Assembly: GCA_041391385.1 (NCBI GenBank)
Contig: JAWKOD010000005.1
Span: 186,001-250,000 of the forward strand
From: CANIGN01 sp041391385
GTDB taxonomy: Bacteria; Bdellovibrionota; UBA2428
Direction of reading: 5' to 3'
Length of the DNA stretch: 64,000 nucleotides
A program made the translations under genes and the position numbers. Shown here in pieces: positions 8,541-17,938 of this stretch (the first letter of the stretch is position 1; each line of letters opens with the position of its first letter). The notes beneath the pieces were generated by a model that was given only the letters and a program-made list of their open reading frames with translations, was not told the DNA's origin and did no database searches.

Positions 8541-11500
8541 GTCGCTTAAATATAAAATTATCTTCCGTAGAAAAAGGCTTAGGAGATATTCCGCTCTATT
8601 ATAAAAACGTAGGACTTTTTTCCGATCCTTTTTTAGAAGAACTTTTCAATGAACGTGTTAAAGAACCCGTTCTTTTGCGTGGAACGGCAACTGAAGGTTT
8701 GCCTGAGTTTAGTGCTGCATACGAATGGATGCTTCAATATTGGGATAAGTACAAAGACATGATTCCTAATTGGAGTGAAGCAGAATTGGAAGACAAATGG
8801 GTTCGACCAATACTTCAAAAACTTGGCTGGGTTTATCAAGCACAAGTTAGAGTCTCGCGTTATGGGAAAAGGAAATTCCGGACTATGCTTTGTTTGAATC
8901 CGAAAAAGTTATGAAAAAGCACGTACACCGTATGAGAATGAAAATTACGATGCATTTTTCGAGCATGTAATTGCCGTTGCCGATGCTAAAAAGTGTGGTG
9001 TCCCATTAGATGGTTCCAAGCAGAATAATTCGAACCCGAGCTATCAAATTGTTTGGTATCAAAAGATCACTGGTAAAAAATGGGGAATTCTCACGGACGG
9101 GGTCTATTGGAGATTGTACTCTGCTGAGTCAAAAAACAAGTTCTCTGCTTACTATGAGGTAAACATCTCTAAATTTCTTGAGGAAAGAGATGATGATGCT
9201 TTCAAAGCTTTTTATAACTTCTTCCGTAAAGAAGCATTTATTCCTGATTCTACTTCATCTCAAAGTTATTTGGATGTCGTTTTCTTAAATGGTGAAACGT
9301 ATGCCGCTGAAGTTGAGAAAAAACTAAAAAACAGGGCATTCCATCTTGTTGAACTTATTGCACAAGGTTTTGCTGAAAGTAACGATGGTTTGACTGAGAA
9401 AGATCTTGAGCCGATTTATCACCACAGCCTTTTTTATCTTTTCCGACTGCTATTCATCTTAAATGCAGAGGCCAAAGGATTGTTGAATGTTGGAAACCAA
9501 TCTGACTATTATCCATATTCACTTCGTAAACTATGCGAAGAAATTAGGTCAGAAAAAGAACTAAATACTAGATGGCCTTCAATTTCTTCTTCTTATAATA
9601 AAATTGATGAACTTATCACTCTTATTCAAAAAGGAGATTCCAACATTGGAATTCATGCCTTCGGGAATGAAATATTTTCCTCTGGCGACGCTAGGTTTTT
9701 TAAAAACTACAAGATTTCAGACAAAGTTCTGAAGCAGGTTTTGCTTGAACTGTCTTGCTTGCAGGGGAAAGATAGCAAGTGGAGATTTGTCGATTATAAG
9801 CGGTTATCTTCAGACCACCTAGGATCAATTTTTGAAGGTCTTCTTGAGTTTTCTTTATTGAAGAAAAGTAAAACCGTTGAATTGGTTAATGCTGACGGTA
9901 AGCGCGAGGCACAAGGTGCATATTACACGCCTGACTACATCGTTGACTACATTGTGGAAAGCACGCTTGCTCCATTAGTAAAAAATAAGACTCCTGAAGA
10001 AATGCTCCAGATTAAAGTAGCGGACATTGCAATGGGATCAGGACACTTTTTATTAGGAGTGGTACGGTATCTAGAATCATGTATTTTAGAAGCCTTATCT
10101 GAATCTGAGAATTCGGAAATTGATCCTTCTGAAGTTAAATGGCTAGTTCTTCATAATTGTATCTATGGTTTTGATATTAACCCTATAGCAGTCGAACTCG
10201 CTAAGTATTCAATGTGGATATTCTCTGCACGGCAAGGGATGGAGTTGGAACCACTGTCGGATCAAATGATTCAAACAGACTCTCTGCTAGAGCTTCCAAA
10301 AAATAAAACCTTCAGAGAAAAGATTCACGCAATTGTTGGCAATCCTCCATATGTCCGCTCACACAAACAATCTGCAAGTTATAAAGAAAGATTAAAGGAT
10401 AAGTATCGTTGGATTGAGGGTGACTTTGATATTTACCCACTTTTCTTCCACTCGGGATTCGAGATGCTGTGTAATAATGGAAGATTAGGCTTCATCGTAC
10501 CCAATAAACTATTTAGTAGAGAATATGCTTTCGAGACGCGTAAGTTTTTAGCAGAAGACACTACTATAACGGACATAGTCGATCTTGGAAAAGCAACCGA
10601 TGTATTTGAAGTTGCCACTTATACCTGTCTTTTGATGGCTACAAAGTCTAAACCAAAAGCAACAGGTAAAATCAAAACTCTTCAAGTAGGCGTATCCGCA
10701 GTTGAGGATCTTCCAGAATTTGCTTCTACTGCAATTGAACTCAAGCAAAGTGAACTTAAAAACGAGAAATGGATACTTCCCACAAAAGATGATGATCTTT
10801 TAACTTTGGTCGAAGATAAGCTAGGCACAATAAGTAACTTAAGTGAGCTTTTTAAGTTTGATTTGTTCTGCGGTACTCCTAGAGCGAAAGATTACTATGA
10901 GTGGGCGAATTATCTAAGCGACAACAAAAACCCTAACTCTAAGAAGCTTAAATATTTTGTTTGTAAGTCTATTACGCCTTTTTGCCTAAATTGGGGTCCA
11001 AAAATCTCTTCGTTAAAGAAGAAACTAGAAAATCCTACTTTTGATGTCAGCAAAGCTGATCTTTCAGCAAACCTGGAATCTAATTTCAGAACAAAACCCA
11101 AGTTACTAATCAGGGGTAATGATTACAGAATGACTGCTGCTCTGGATGAAGAGGGATCTGTTTTTGTTGGGGTATATGGTCTAATTCCTAGCAAGCAAAG
11201 TGAATTGTCAATTTTAGAAGCGTGGCTTAATTCCTCAATTGGAAACTTCATCTTTAAAGTTAAGAACCCATCGCTTGGTTTATCGGGTGGCTATTTTAGT
11301 ATCAATAGTCCACATATCGAGCAGTTTCCCACGCCAGAAAGGATCTCTAAGATAGCTTCTAAATTTGATTCAAGCTCTTTCAAGAAGTCCAAATCCGACT
11401 CCGTAAATGCCCAAGTTTTTGTAGACAAATTTTTTGCTAAAGAGCTTGGAATTTCTGATGAAATTATGGCTCAAATATACGAAGTTCTTGGAGAAAAAAG

Positions 11501-11561
11501 CGTTGCTGTGATGGAAAAGTACGGTCTTTCAAAGAAGGGCAAGGGGAAGAAGGCAGCATAG
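8537..11561 (+). pseudogene. Type IIG-like restriction endonuclease/adenine methyltransferase, frameshifted
   Basis: Continuous at the protein level over about 1009 residues once two bases are restored: one A in the A4 run 8867-8870 and one A in the A5 run 8903-8907. The first frame stops at 8914 and the last runs open to 11561. The N-terminal nuclease domain shows a PD-(D/E)XK pattern (IPDYALF, then VADAKK). The methyltransferase core has GAYYTPDYIVDYIV, a SAM motif DIAMGSGHFLLG, FDINPIAVELAKYS and catalytic NPPY, typical of Eco57I-type N6-adenine enzymes. The C-terminus is a target-recognition region. If the shifts are real the nuclease part is lost but a methyltransferase from about 9114 could still be made. 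Confidence 0.8.
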
Positions 11562-11577
11562 CTCTGGCCGCTTTTGT

Positions 11578-11606
11578 TTGACTTTTGAAGCTCTAAAAAA
11601 TAACAC
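11578..11606 (+). promoter_or_regulatory. Possible sigma70 promoter before the RHH operon
   Basis: TTGACT (11578-11583) and TAACAC (11601-11606) are separated by 17 bases, just after the stop of the restriction enzyme and 16 bases before the RHH gene. The -35 is good and the -10 poor. It suggests the RHH/radical-SAM/ASCH unit can be transcribed on its own. Confidence 0.3.
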
Positions 11607-11621
11607 AATTTCACACATTGT

Positions 11622-11849
11622 ATGGGAAATTGTTACAAGACCTTCCGTGTCTCAAAAAAAGAAGAGCTTCTTATAAAAAAGTTTCTTAAGGCCAATCCTT
11701 TGCTGGATTTTTCTACATTAGCTAGAGCTGCGGTACTTTCTTTTATCAAGGAACCAGATTTAAAGTTAAAGGGTATTGCTGCGAAAAAGGATTTAGTTTC
11801 TCGGAGAGATATTAAGAAAACTTTAAACGAAGTTGGTGCTACATCATGA
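11622..11849 (+). CDS. Ribbon-helix-helix-like small DNA-binding protein
   Basis: 75 residues. A short strand (KTFRVS) followed by two helices (EELLIKKFLKAN and FSTLARAAVLSFIKE) fits the Arc/MetJ ribbon-helix-helix fold, as in antitoxins and plasmid regulators. The C-terminal 25 residues are basic. Its TGA overlaps the ATG of the radical SAM gene (11846). No good ribosome binding site is seen before the ATG. It probably autoregulates the three-gene operon. Confidence 0.6.
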   Translation: MGNCYKTFRVSKKEELLIKKFLKANPLLDFSTLARAAVLSFIKEPDLKLKGIAAKKDLVSRRDIKKTLNEVGATS

Positions 11850-13193
11850 GCATTCATACTTCTGTTTCTCAGACTACAAACGTTATTCAATTTCCAAAGC
11901 AGTCAACTTCATTGCCAGTAACTAATTCACTGATGCTTGAGGCCTTAGAGCTGGACAGGTTATCTAAGTATCCTTGTAGCTTTGACTATTCTATATACGA
12001 ATCGCTAGAGAGAAGGTATTTAGATCGTAAGATACATGGCGGCCTACTTTTTAAGAGCCCATTAAGACTTCCAAATGCTCATCCTACCTGCCAACAATGT
12101 TTATACACATTTGAGATAGATACTTATGGTAGAGGATGTATTCATGACTGTGCATATTGCTACGCTAAGGCAGAATTAACTGTGCATGGCATGTGGAATA
12201 ACCCAATGCCAATGCCCGCAGACATTAATACTATTAGGAAAACTTTCTATACTGTTTTCGAAACAGACAAGCGCTCTAAATGGCGTTCGATCATGGAAAG
12301 GCGCATTCCACTTAGAATAGGGTCAATGTCTGATTCATTTATGTTTATGGATAAAAAGTACAAGATAACTCAGGAGTTGCTGAAAATTCTTGATTTTTAC
12401 AATTACCCGTACCTTGTATTCACGCATTCGGATTTAGTTGGAACAGATGAGTATATGTCACTAATCAGAAAAGACCTCTGCTCTGTCCAAATGAGTATTT
12501 CTTCAATCGACGATGATTTAAATCGAAAGTTGGAACCGGGGCTCCTTCAGCAAAAAGGCGGCTTGAGGCTTTGAAGAAATTATCAAACGAGGGTTATTGG
12601 ACTACTGTTCGTGTAAATCCTCTTTTCCCAACTCATCCAGATGGATTTTTTACCAACCCTAATTTCAAATGGAGTGGAGATGTCCCCGTTTTCAATTATT
12701 CGACTACAGATTTGATTGATGCTGTTGCAGATCACAATGTTCCAGCTATTTTGGTTGGCTTTGCTCGGTTAAGTTCATTGAGTCTAAAATGCAATCGAAA
12801 AAGCGTTGGGAGTGAACCTTCGCCAGTTTTTCGACAAAGTAAACGTGTAAATCTCCGAGGGACTGGCATTATTCCGACAAAGAAATTTTTCATTATTATA
12901 ATAAATGGAAGCTCAGAAGTTTAGAGAAAGGCGTGCAGTTTACAACTTGTTATATTGGGAATGGAGAGGGTCACTTCTGGAATTTTCAGAACACTTGGTC
13001 AAATAAAGCTGATTGCTGCAATGTAAAAGGACGCTTAGGTGCCTTTGTGACTGATGCACGTTCGATACCTTTTGAAGAAAGATTAAAACATTCCGGTAAA
13101 AAATATGAGCCAACATCAATGAGGCTGCATGATAAACTTGATGTTGTGCTTACTAATGATGAGCCTACAAATTCACTTCAACCAGAGCTATGA
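11846..13193 (+). pseudogene. Radical SAM enzyme, SPL/Rv2578c-like, frameshifted
   Basis: Restored length is about 450 residues. The radical SAM cluster motif CX3CX2C is at C98, C102, C105 (GCIHDCAYCYAK), the form seen in spore-photoproduct-lyase-like and phage-borne radical SAM proteins. LEPGAPSAKRRLEALKKL, typical of this family, is recovered by adding one G to the G4 run at 12538-12541. Further shifts lie between about 12780 and 12865, after which RDWHYSDKEIFHYYNKWK and a conserved TTCYIGNGEGHFWNFQ region continue to 13193. All can be explained as single-base losses. The substrate is unknown. It is coupled by ATGA overlaps to the RHH gene before and the ASCH gene after it. Confidence 0.7.
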
Positions 13194-13577
13194 CTGAAAA
13201 ATATACTGGTTTAAATATACAATTCCCGATCACTGAAGAAATCTTGAGTGGGAAAAAACAATAGAGACTCGTACCTATCCTCTACCGAAGAATTACATTG
13301 GGCAAGACCTTTGTTGATTGAAACTCCTGGCAAATTGGGAAAGTTCAAATCACGGGCAGTTGCTATCATTTGTTTCGAAAAGGTTTTTAAATACGCATCA
13401 AAGAAAGCGTTCTATCAAGATGTCACAAGGCATTTAGTTGATAGAAATTCTCCGTGGTCGTGGAAGGACAAGGCTAAGTGGGGCTGGGTCATCTCTAAAG
13501 TGGTTCCTTTAAAGTCTCCTTTTCCGGTAACTAATATTGGGATTCGATATACTAAAAATATTAGCTTGAAGAGCTAG
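13190..13577 (+). pseudogene. ASCH-domain protein, frameshifted
   Basis: The ATG at 13190 overlaps the TGA of the radical SAM gene. The signature SGKKTIETR (ASCH motif GxKxxExR) is recovered by adding an A to the A6 run 13253-13258; a second loss in TTT at 13310-13312 then restores the frame that runs open to 13577 (LLIETPGKLGKFKSRAVAII and beyond). The restored protein has about 129 residues. ASCH domains have a PUA-like fold and bind RNA or modified nucleic acid; some are amidohydrolases (YqfB). The role here is unknown, but tight coupling to a radical SAM enzyme suggests a shared pathway. Confidence 0.65.
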
Positions 13578-13667
13578 AGGCTCAGATCTCCAGTTAATTG
13601 TGCATTAGCACCTGAAGTCCTTTAAGTTGGCTCAGTTTTGACTATAATCATTTTCGGGGCATTGAAA

Positions 13668-14180
13668 ATGATTGGATCAAATAAGGAAAAACACTGGTGG
13701 GCACTAATTTTTGTCGGACTTTTTTTTATCTCGTTCGGACTCTATTTGGTGGTTTGTAAAGATAATGAATTTACAGCTCCTATCTTGGGACTTTTTACTC
13801 TGGGATTCGTTTGCTTTCTGTTTTGGGTTATGAAGCCAAGTAGGATTTCATTTCAAGAAACCTCAATTGAGGCTGAATTGGAGAAAATCGAAAAATCGCT
13901 TAGACCGTATGCAATTATTAAAGATAAAGGAAACTTGCTTCACTCAACATTTGATCCCTCTGACTTTAAACTTATTTCCTCAGAAGTCAGTGAGAAGAAC
14001 CACGCCGTAGACTTCTCTTTGGCAAAAATCCCTAAATTTATTGAAATTAGGTCTACTTCGGGAGGAGATTTTTCAATTGACGTCAGCGTGGTTGATGGAA
14101 TGCAAGTGTATAAGTGCAGAAAAAATGCTGGATTTTTTAATGATACCGATTCCTTAATCGTGGAAGCATACTTTAAATAG
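13668..14180 (+). CDS. Small membrane protein with cytosolic tail
   Basis: 170 residues from ATG 13668 (an in-frame TTG at 13638 would add ten). Two membrane helices lie at about residues 10-28 and 38-55, separated by a short loop with a Cys, followed by a soluble domain of about 115 residues with alternating beta pattern. No family recognised. It stands alone between the ASCH gene and the CoiA-like gene. Confidence 0.6.
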   Translation: MIGSNKEKHWWALIFVGLFFISFGLYLVVCKDNEFTAPILGLFTLGFVCFLFWVMKPSRISFQETSIEAELEKIEKSLRPYAIIKDKGNLLHSTFDPSDFKLISSEVSEKNHAVDFSLAKIPKFIEIRSTSGGDFSIDVSVVDGMQVYKCRKNAGFFNDTDSLIVEAYFK

Positions 14181-14285
14181 ATTATTTTACATCCCAATTG
14201 AGTCCGTCAGTGCATCACACTAGAGTTTACTCACACAGCTATGATTGAGAGTTGGCGATTATAGCCTACGCTCTGAGAGGCCCAA

Positions 14286-15076
14286 ATGAAGTATGCGCTT
14301 ATAGATAACGAAAGACACGAGGCTAAACCAGAAAGTAAAGGCACTTGTCCAAGTTGTGGTGACGCAATGGTGGCAAAATGTGGCGAGGTAAAGATTTGGC
14401 ATTGGGCGCATCGGGGTAAGCGCATTTGCGATCATTGGTGGGAAAATGAGACGGAATGGCACCGATCATGGAAGTCCAATTTTCCCGTTGAGTGGCAAGA
14501 GTGCATTCATCACGCTAGCGATGGTGAGAGGCATATTGCTGATGTGAAAACCTCTGACAATTGGGTCTTGGAGTTCCAACATTCTTTTTTGAATTCAGAG
14601 GAGAGACGAATTCGGTCTAATTTCTACGAAAAGCTGTCGTGGGTTGTTAATGGCCAAAGGCGCAAAAAAATGATAAAAAGCAATTCTTTAAGTGTTTTGA
14701 AAATTTAAATCCAGTTTTTAATCAACCGCATACGCGCATTTGGAGAGTATTTATAGACGATTGCTCAATTATTAAAGAGTGGAGTGGTTGTGGTGCACCC
14801 GTTTTTTTTGATTTTGGAGAAGAGGTTCCGCTTGGGCTCTTAATTCCAAGTAGCCATCAAAGTTGGGCATTTATTACGCCTTTTGTTCGAGCTAATTTTA
14901 TCAGGCATCATCTGGTAAAACAAAGTTCAGAAACATCCAGTTTTTCTCAGCTTATGGACGCGTATAAACAGTTTGTTGTCGATTACATTGCACATCAAGA
15001 ACGCGTATCCAAGCAGACCCCACTAAGTGGTTATCGACAATTTCAGGTACGTCAGAATCGTTCGCGCAGGTTCTGA
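14286..15076 (+). pseudogene. Competence CoiA-like nuclease-domain protein, frameshifted
   Basis: Restored length about 263 residues. The start ATG has GAGAGG upstream. The N-terminal zinc-type region (CPSCGDAMVAKCG, HWAHRG, C-x2-WWENETEWH) and the nuclease core (HIADVKTSDNWVLEFQHS) match the CoiA family, which joins a Cys-rich cap to a PD-(D/E)XK-like domain. The first frame ends at 14708; adding an A to the A7 run 14664-14670 restores DKKQFFKCFENLNPVFNQ and continues to the TGA at 15074-15076. In competent bacteria CoiA acts in transformation recombination; island relatives are thought to act in mobile-element or defence functions. Confidence 0.7.
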
Positions 15077-15083
15077 ATATAGG

Positions 15084-15111
15084 AACCCTAGTTTGCAAGC
15101 AAACTAGGGTT
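15084..15111. terminator. Perfect 13-bp hairpin between convergent genes
   Basis: AACCCTAGTTTGC (15084-15096) and its perfect complement (15099-15111) are separated by only two bases. It lies 8 bases after the CoiA-like stop and 33 bases before the end of the minus-strand membrane gene, so it can serve both as terminator. T runs are weak on both sides. Confidence 0.6.
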
Positions 15112-15143
15112 GAAAACATTTGAATCGGAGAATGCGTAGAGTG

Positions 15144-16031
15144 TTAGAGGTTGTCTTTCTGCCCAAGTAAACGTATTGAAAAAAATTGTAAAATACATCG
15201 AAGCAAGAAATAAAGAGCTGCTGAAATGTAGATCCAGAACGAAGTGTGGGTTCGCTCCTGAAGATCTTTAATGGCCTCCTCTTCGCTTGAAATTTCGTTT
15301 TTAATATTTTCCGAAGAATCTTTGAGTGTCTTCGATACTATCTCAAACGAATTAGTTCCACTCGTTATGTACCCGTACTGATGGGATAGTCCTAAGCGTT
15401 TTAGATTATCTTTTGAGGCAATCGCTTGCTCGATGAGCTGTTGTTTTAAAGTGCGGAGTCGTTCCTCTTTGCCTTCGACTTTGGCAAGATTGTTTTTCAC
15501 TGCTTTTGTTTTGCGGAAAGCAGCGTCTACTTCCATTAATCCGAAAATTAAAATGTTGTAGATAAAGAGAGCATAAGCAATACGTCTTAGGTCAGCGCGG
15601 GAGCTCATAGATGCGCAAACAATGCAAAGTTCAACAAGAATTGCGGATTGCCATGCCATTAGCGGCGAGGCACCTTTGTTCAAGTAGACGTTTGCAACGT
15701 CTATTAGCAGAAACCCTGAGATCCAAATTCCTAAACCGAGTTTAGCAAGCCTAAGACGATCAACTTTTACCTCTGTAGGTGACGTCTGAGCTGACCGAGA
15801 AACTACTGCTCTTTTGGACTCAGAATTTCTGGTTGATGGTTGTTTCACACCCTTGCGAATTTGGTACCGAATTGCGTCCTTTTCGCGTCTCGATAACACT
15901 CGAAATCCCTCATTGGAGTTAAAGTTTTCACGCGTAAGCTTGTGAGTGAAAATGAAGTTCACGGCCCATTCGCTGAGGGGTGTATAATGTTCGATGTTAT
16001 TGATTCCACTGGTGAAATTTACAATGCTCAT
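15144..16031 (-). CDS. Membrane protein with coiled coil, replication-module gene
   Basis: 295 residues. A basic, Ser-rich N-terminal 85 residues precede several membrane helices (about 98-115, 125-142, 150-168), then a charged coiled-coil stretch (about 170-260) and a final membrane helix (about 263-285). No family recognised. It starts 14 bases after the initiator gene on the same strand, so it belongs to the replication operon and may be a plasmid or phage accessory protein. Confidence 0.65.
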   Translation of the reverse strand: MSIVNFTSGINNIEHYTPLSEWAVNFIFTHKLTRENFNSNEGFRVLSRREKDAIRYQIRKGVKQPSTRNSESKRAVVSRSAQTSPTEVKVDRLRLAKLGLGIWISGFLLIDVANVYLNKGASPLMAWQSAILVELCIVCASMSSRADLRRIAYALFIYNILIFGLMEVDAAFRKTKAVKNNLAKVEGKEERLRTLKQQLIEQAIASKDNLKRLGLSHQYGYITSGTNSFEIVSKTLKDSSENIKNEISSEEEAIKDLQERTHTSFWIYISAALYFLLRCILQFFSIRLLGQKDNL

Positions 16032-16045
16032 AATTCCTCCTCCAG

Positions 16046-17116
16046 TTACTTCGCTTCACCGAATTGAGTTTTATACCAATCCGCAATGGCAAGTTTTCGT
16101 GCAATGTTTGGGCTGGGCTTTATGCTCTTGCATCTCCACCGCTGCTCCATGAACCTAGAAATGAAATTCAGCTGAGCTTCTTCGCTGGGAAATGCTTTCG
16201 CGAAACACTCTTGGGAATGGCTTTCGCGTTCTCGTCGCTGTTGCTCTAGGGCTTGATGCTGGGCCTCTTCTTGCACAAAAGCCTGCGTGAGAAGTTGCTT
16301 TCTCTGCGCTTCGGATGCTTGTTTTTCGATGATCCCTAAAACAGTATCCATGCTCGAATCGGTGGCGAGATACTTTAACGGCATGAGGATTTTTTGCCCT
16401 GAGGTGGTTCCGTTTTTTAACAAGTATTCCAGCGAGTTTTCGATTTGAGCTACCGAGTAACGGCCCTCCAATTGGGAAAGACTTTGCTTTTCGGCCCTTC
16501 TCTGAAAGGCTTGGGGCATTGATTCCAAATGTTTTTGAAGTTTTGGAGAAACAGAAGAAGATCTTTCTTTTTCTTCTTTCTTATTCTTTGTAATCAAACT
16601 GATTACGCCACGTAATCGTTCTGATGACGCCTCGTAATCAAGTTGATTACGCTCCGTAATCATTTTGATTACACCTTGGGTGTTCTCAGATTGATTACAC
16701 TTAGGGGGTTGAGTGTAATCACTTTGATTACGCGTCATTTCTGATTCAGACCAAAAGTTGATCTTAAAAACATCGCCGTGCTTAAGATTTGACTCTGGTA
16801 AACGCTCTACGAGCCCTTTAGAAATAAGCCCCTCGATGCCTCTGCCGACGTTTTGATGCTGAAGACCTGTCCAAGTAGAAATGAATCTTCGGCTAAGCGT
16901 ACATCGGCTGCGATTAAATCCAACGGAGTAGCGAAGGATTGTCATGTAAACAACTAGTTCTGTTTTTGTGTCGCAGCTTTGAATAGCACGCTGAAGCAAG
17001 TGACTTGGTATTTCAAGAATACACTCGTACTGCTCGCTAAGATTTATTTTTTTGTTCTGTTTTGCAGGGGTTTCTGGATTTTTAAGAGTGAAAATTATAG
17101 GATTTAATGCAGACAT
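16046..17116 (-). CDS. Phage O-like replication initiator
   Basis: 356 residues. The N-terminal part (about 28-110) is a winged-helix domain of the phage replication protein O type: EIPSHLLQRAIQ, a helix TELVVYMTILRYSVGFNRSR, CTLSRRFISTWTGLQHQNVG and LISKGLVERL. A low-complexity linker (about 125-190) is where the gene carries six palindromic iterons at DNA level (16590-16731). The C-terminus is helical and Gln/Glu-rich, as in helicase-loader-contact regions. By analogy with lambda O it would bind the iterons in its own gene and open the origin. A GGAGG-type site precedes the ATG. Confidence 0.7.
   Translation of the reverse strand: MSALNPIIFTLKNPETPAKQNKKINLSEQYECILEIPSHLLQRAIQSCDTKTELVVYMTILRYSVGFNRSRCTLSRRFISTWTGLQHQNVGRGIEGLISKGLVERLPESNLKHGDVFKINFWSESEMTRNQSDYTQPPKCNQSENTQGVIKMITERNQLDYEASSERLRGVISLITKNKKEEKERSSSVSPKLQKHLESMPQAFQRRAEKQSLSQLEGRYSVAQIENSLEYLLKNGTTSGQKILMPLKYLATDSSMDTVLGIIEKQASEAQRKQLLTQAFVQEEAQHQALEQQRRERESHSQECFAKAFPSEEAQLNFISRFMEQRWRCKSIKPSPNIARKLAIADWYKTQFGEAK
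16590..16731. repeat. Palindromic iteron array, candidate replication origin
   Basis: Six 17-bp units of the form GTAATCA-NNN-TGATTAC start at 16590, 16612, 16634, 16656, 16682 and 16715. Units 1, 3, 4 and 6 have perfect 7-bp arms; units 2 (GTAATCGTTCTGATGAC) and 5 (GTTCTCAGATTGATTAC) are degenerate. The first four repeat exactly every 22 bp (two helical turns). Because 22 is not a multiple of three, the same DNA is read in different codon frames, so the constraint is on DNA and not on the peptide. A purine-rich minus-strand tract (about 16555-16589) follows directly, like the AT-rich part of the lambda origin. Confidence 0.75.
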
Positions 17117-17150
17117 GACGGCCTCCTTGTAAGGTCGATGTGTTTAGAGA

Positions 17151-17189
17151 GCTAGAGAAGGCTTCAACTTCTCTAGCTTTTGTTTTTTG
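17151..17189 (+). terminator. Plus-oriented terminator-like hairpin
   Basis: GCTAGAGAAG (17151-17160) pairs perfectly with CTTCTCTAGC (17168-17177) and is followed by TTTTGTTTTTTG, the form of an intrinsic terminator on the plus strand. All neighbouring genes are on the minus strand, so the orientation is unexpected; it may stop antisense transcription or structure the leader of the initiator mRNA. Confidence 0.5.
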
Positions 17190-17212
17190 AGTTTGAATGT
17201 CTTGATGTTGGT

Positions 17213-17475
17213 TCATTGGAAGCGTTTAGCCTCCTTGGGAAACACGCTTACGGGTTTCCAATCGATTTTTATCAACTCAATCATTCTGTATTGAGATCTG
17301 ATCGACCACTCGGCAAATTCGAGCCTTGAGGAAACTTTAGTAAGATCCGATGTCATTTGAAAGAATTCTTGCCCACCTTTGGGCCACCAAGAGCCATTGC
17401 TAAAATGAAGATCCCACCTAGTTGTGTTCCTCGTGCAAACATTGAGTTTATAAAGTTTGAATGTTGGAGCCTCAT
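17213..17475 (-). pseudogene. Small unknown protein coupled to XRE gene, start frameshifted
   Basis: An ATG at 17475 overlaps the TGA of the XRE regulator (ATGA), but its frame is soon closed, while the frame +1 is open from there to 17213 and reads like a real protein (APTFKLYKLN, WDLHFSNGSWWPKGG, AEWSIRSQYRMIELIKIDWK). One missing base directly after the start codon would join them to about 87 residues. No family recognised. Its place between XRE regulator and initiator suggests an element-specific accessory role. Confidence 0.45.
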
Positions 17476-17840
17476 GATTTCTCTCCACTCTTTTTAGGCT
17501 TCGATGTTTTGAGTGTCTGAACGATGGGCAACAGAGCTTCAATGTGTTGGTCGGGTAGGTCGTGGATCGTATCTAAACATTCTTTTCTTGCGGGTGAATC
17601 TACATACGCATTGCCATTGAGATACGCTTGAAAGCTTTTTGATGTCTGGCCATAAGCAGGAATGAGAATCTTTAAGTGATCCTCAGTGACATTCATTCGG
17701 CCATTTTCGACATGGCTTATCCAAGCAACAGATTTGCCAGCGATTTCAGCCGCCTCGCTCATCGAAAGATTGCGGGACACGCGAAGTCGCTTCAGCAACT
17801 CTGCCTCTGGGGTTATATTTTTAAATTTCGTTCGGTGCAT
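17472..17840 (-). CDS. XRE-family helix-turn-helix regulator
   Basis: 122 residues from the ATG at 17840, which has AAGGGA seven to eight bases upstream; longer in-frame starts up to 18053 cross the operator-like palindrome and are not favoured. The HTH is at about residues 12-65 (ELLKRLRVSRNLSMSEAAEI, VAWISHVENGRMNV), typical of Cro/C1/XRE repressors. It probably represses its own operon by binding the palindrome at 17923-17938. First gene of the replication module, coupled by ATGA to the next gene. Confidence 0.8.
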   Translation of the reverse strand: MHRTKFKNITPEAELLKRLRVSRNLSMSEAAEIAGKSVAWISHVENGRMNVTEDHLKILIPAYGQTSKSFQAYLNGNAYVDSPARKECLDTIHDLPDQHIEALLPIVQTLKTSKPKKSGEKS

Positions 17841-17922
17841 ACATTTCCCTTCTGCGGCTGTGCCGCTTAACTTGCTTGAAAATGTCGAAGGGAAAACAGC
17901 GAGAATTCGCTCTGTTAAATAC

Positions 17923-17938
17923 TTAACGCTGGCGTTAA
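17923..17938. promoter_or_regulatory. Probable XRE operator
   Basis: TTAACGC-TG-GCGTTAA is a perfect 7-2-7 palindrome 83 bases upstream of the XRE start, with a TAACGC half-site at 17945-17950. Its position in the promoter region of an XRE gene is typical of an autoregulatory operator. Confidence 0.6.

Noticed and set aside
8537..11561. BREX PglX methyltransferase
   Set aside because: An N-terminal PD-(D/E)XK nuclease motif and absence of other BREX genes fit a fused Type IIG-like enzyme better.
11846..13193. Viperin-like antiviral radical SAM enzyme
   Set aside because: The cluster motif context (GCIHDCAYCYAK, LEPGAPSAKRR) is that of SPL/Rv2578c-like proteins; viperin motifs are absent.
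16590..16731. CRISPR-like array
   Set aside because: Repeat units are 17 bp palindromes with 5-bp gaps, inside a coding region, with no cas genes; spacing and length fit iterons.
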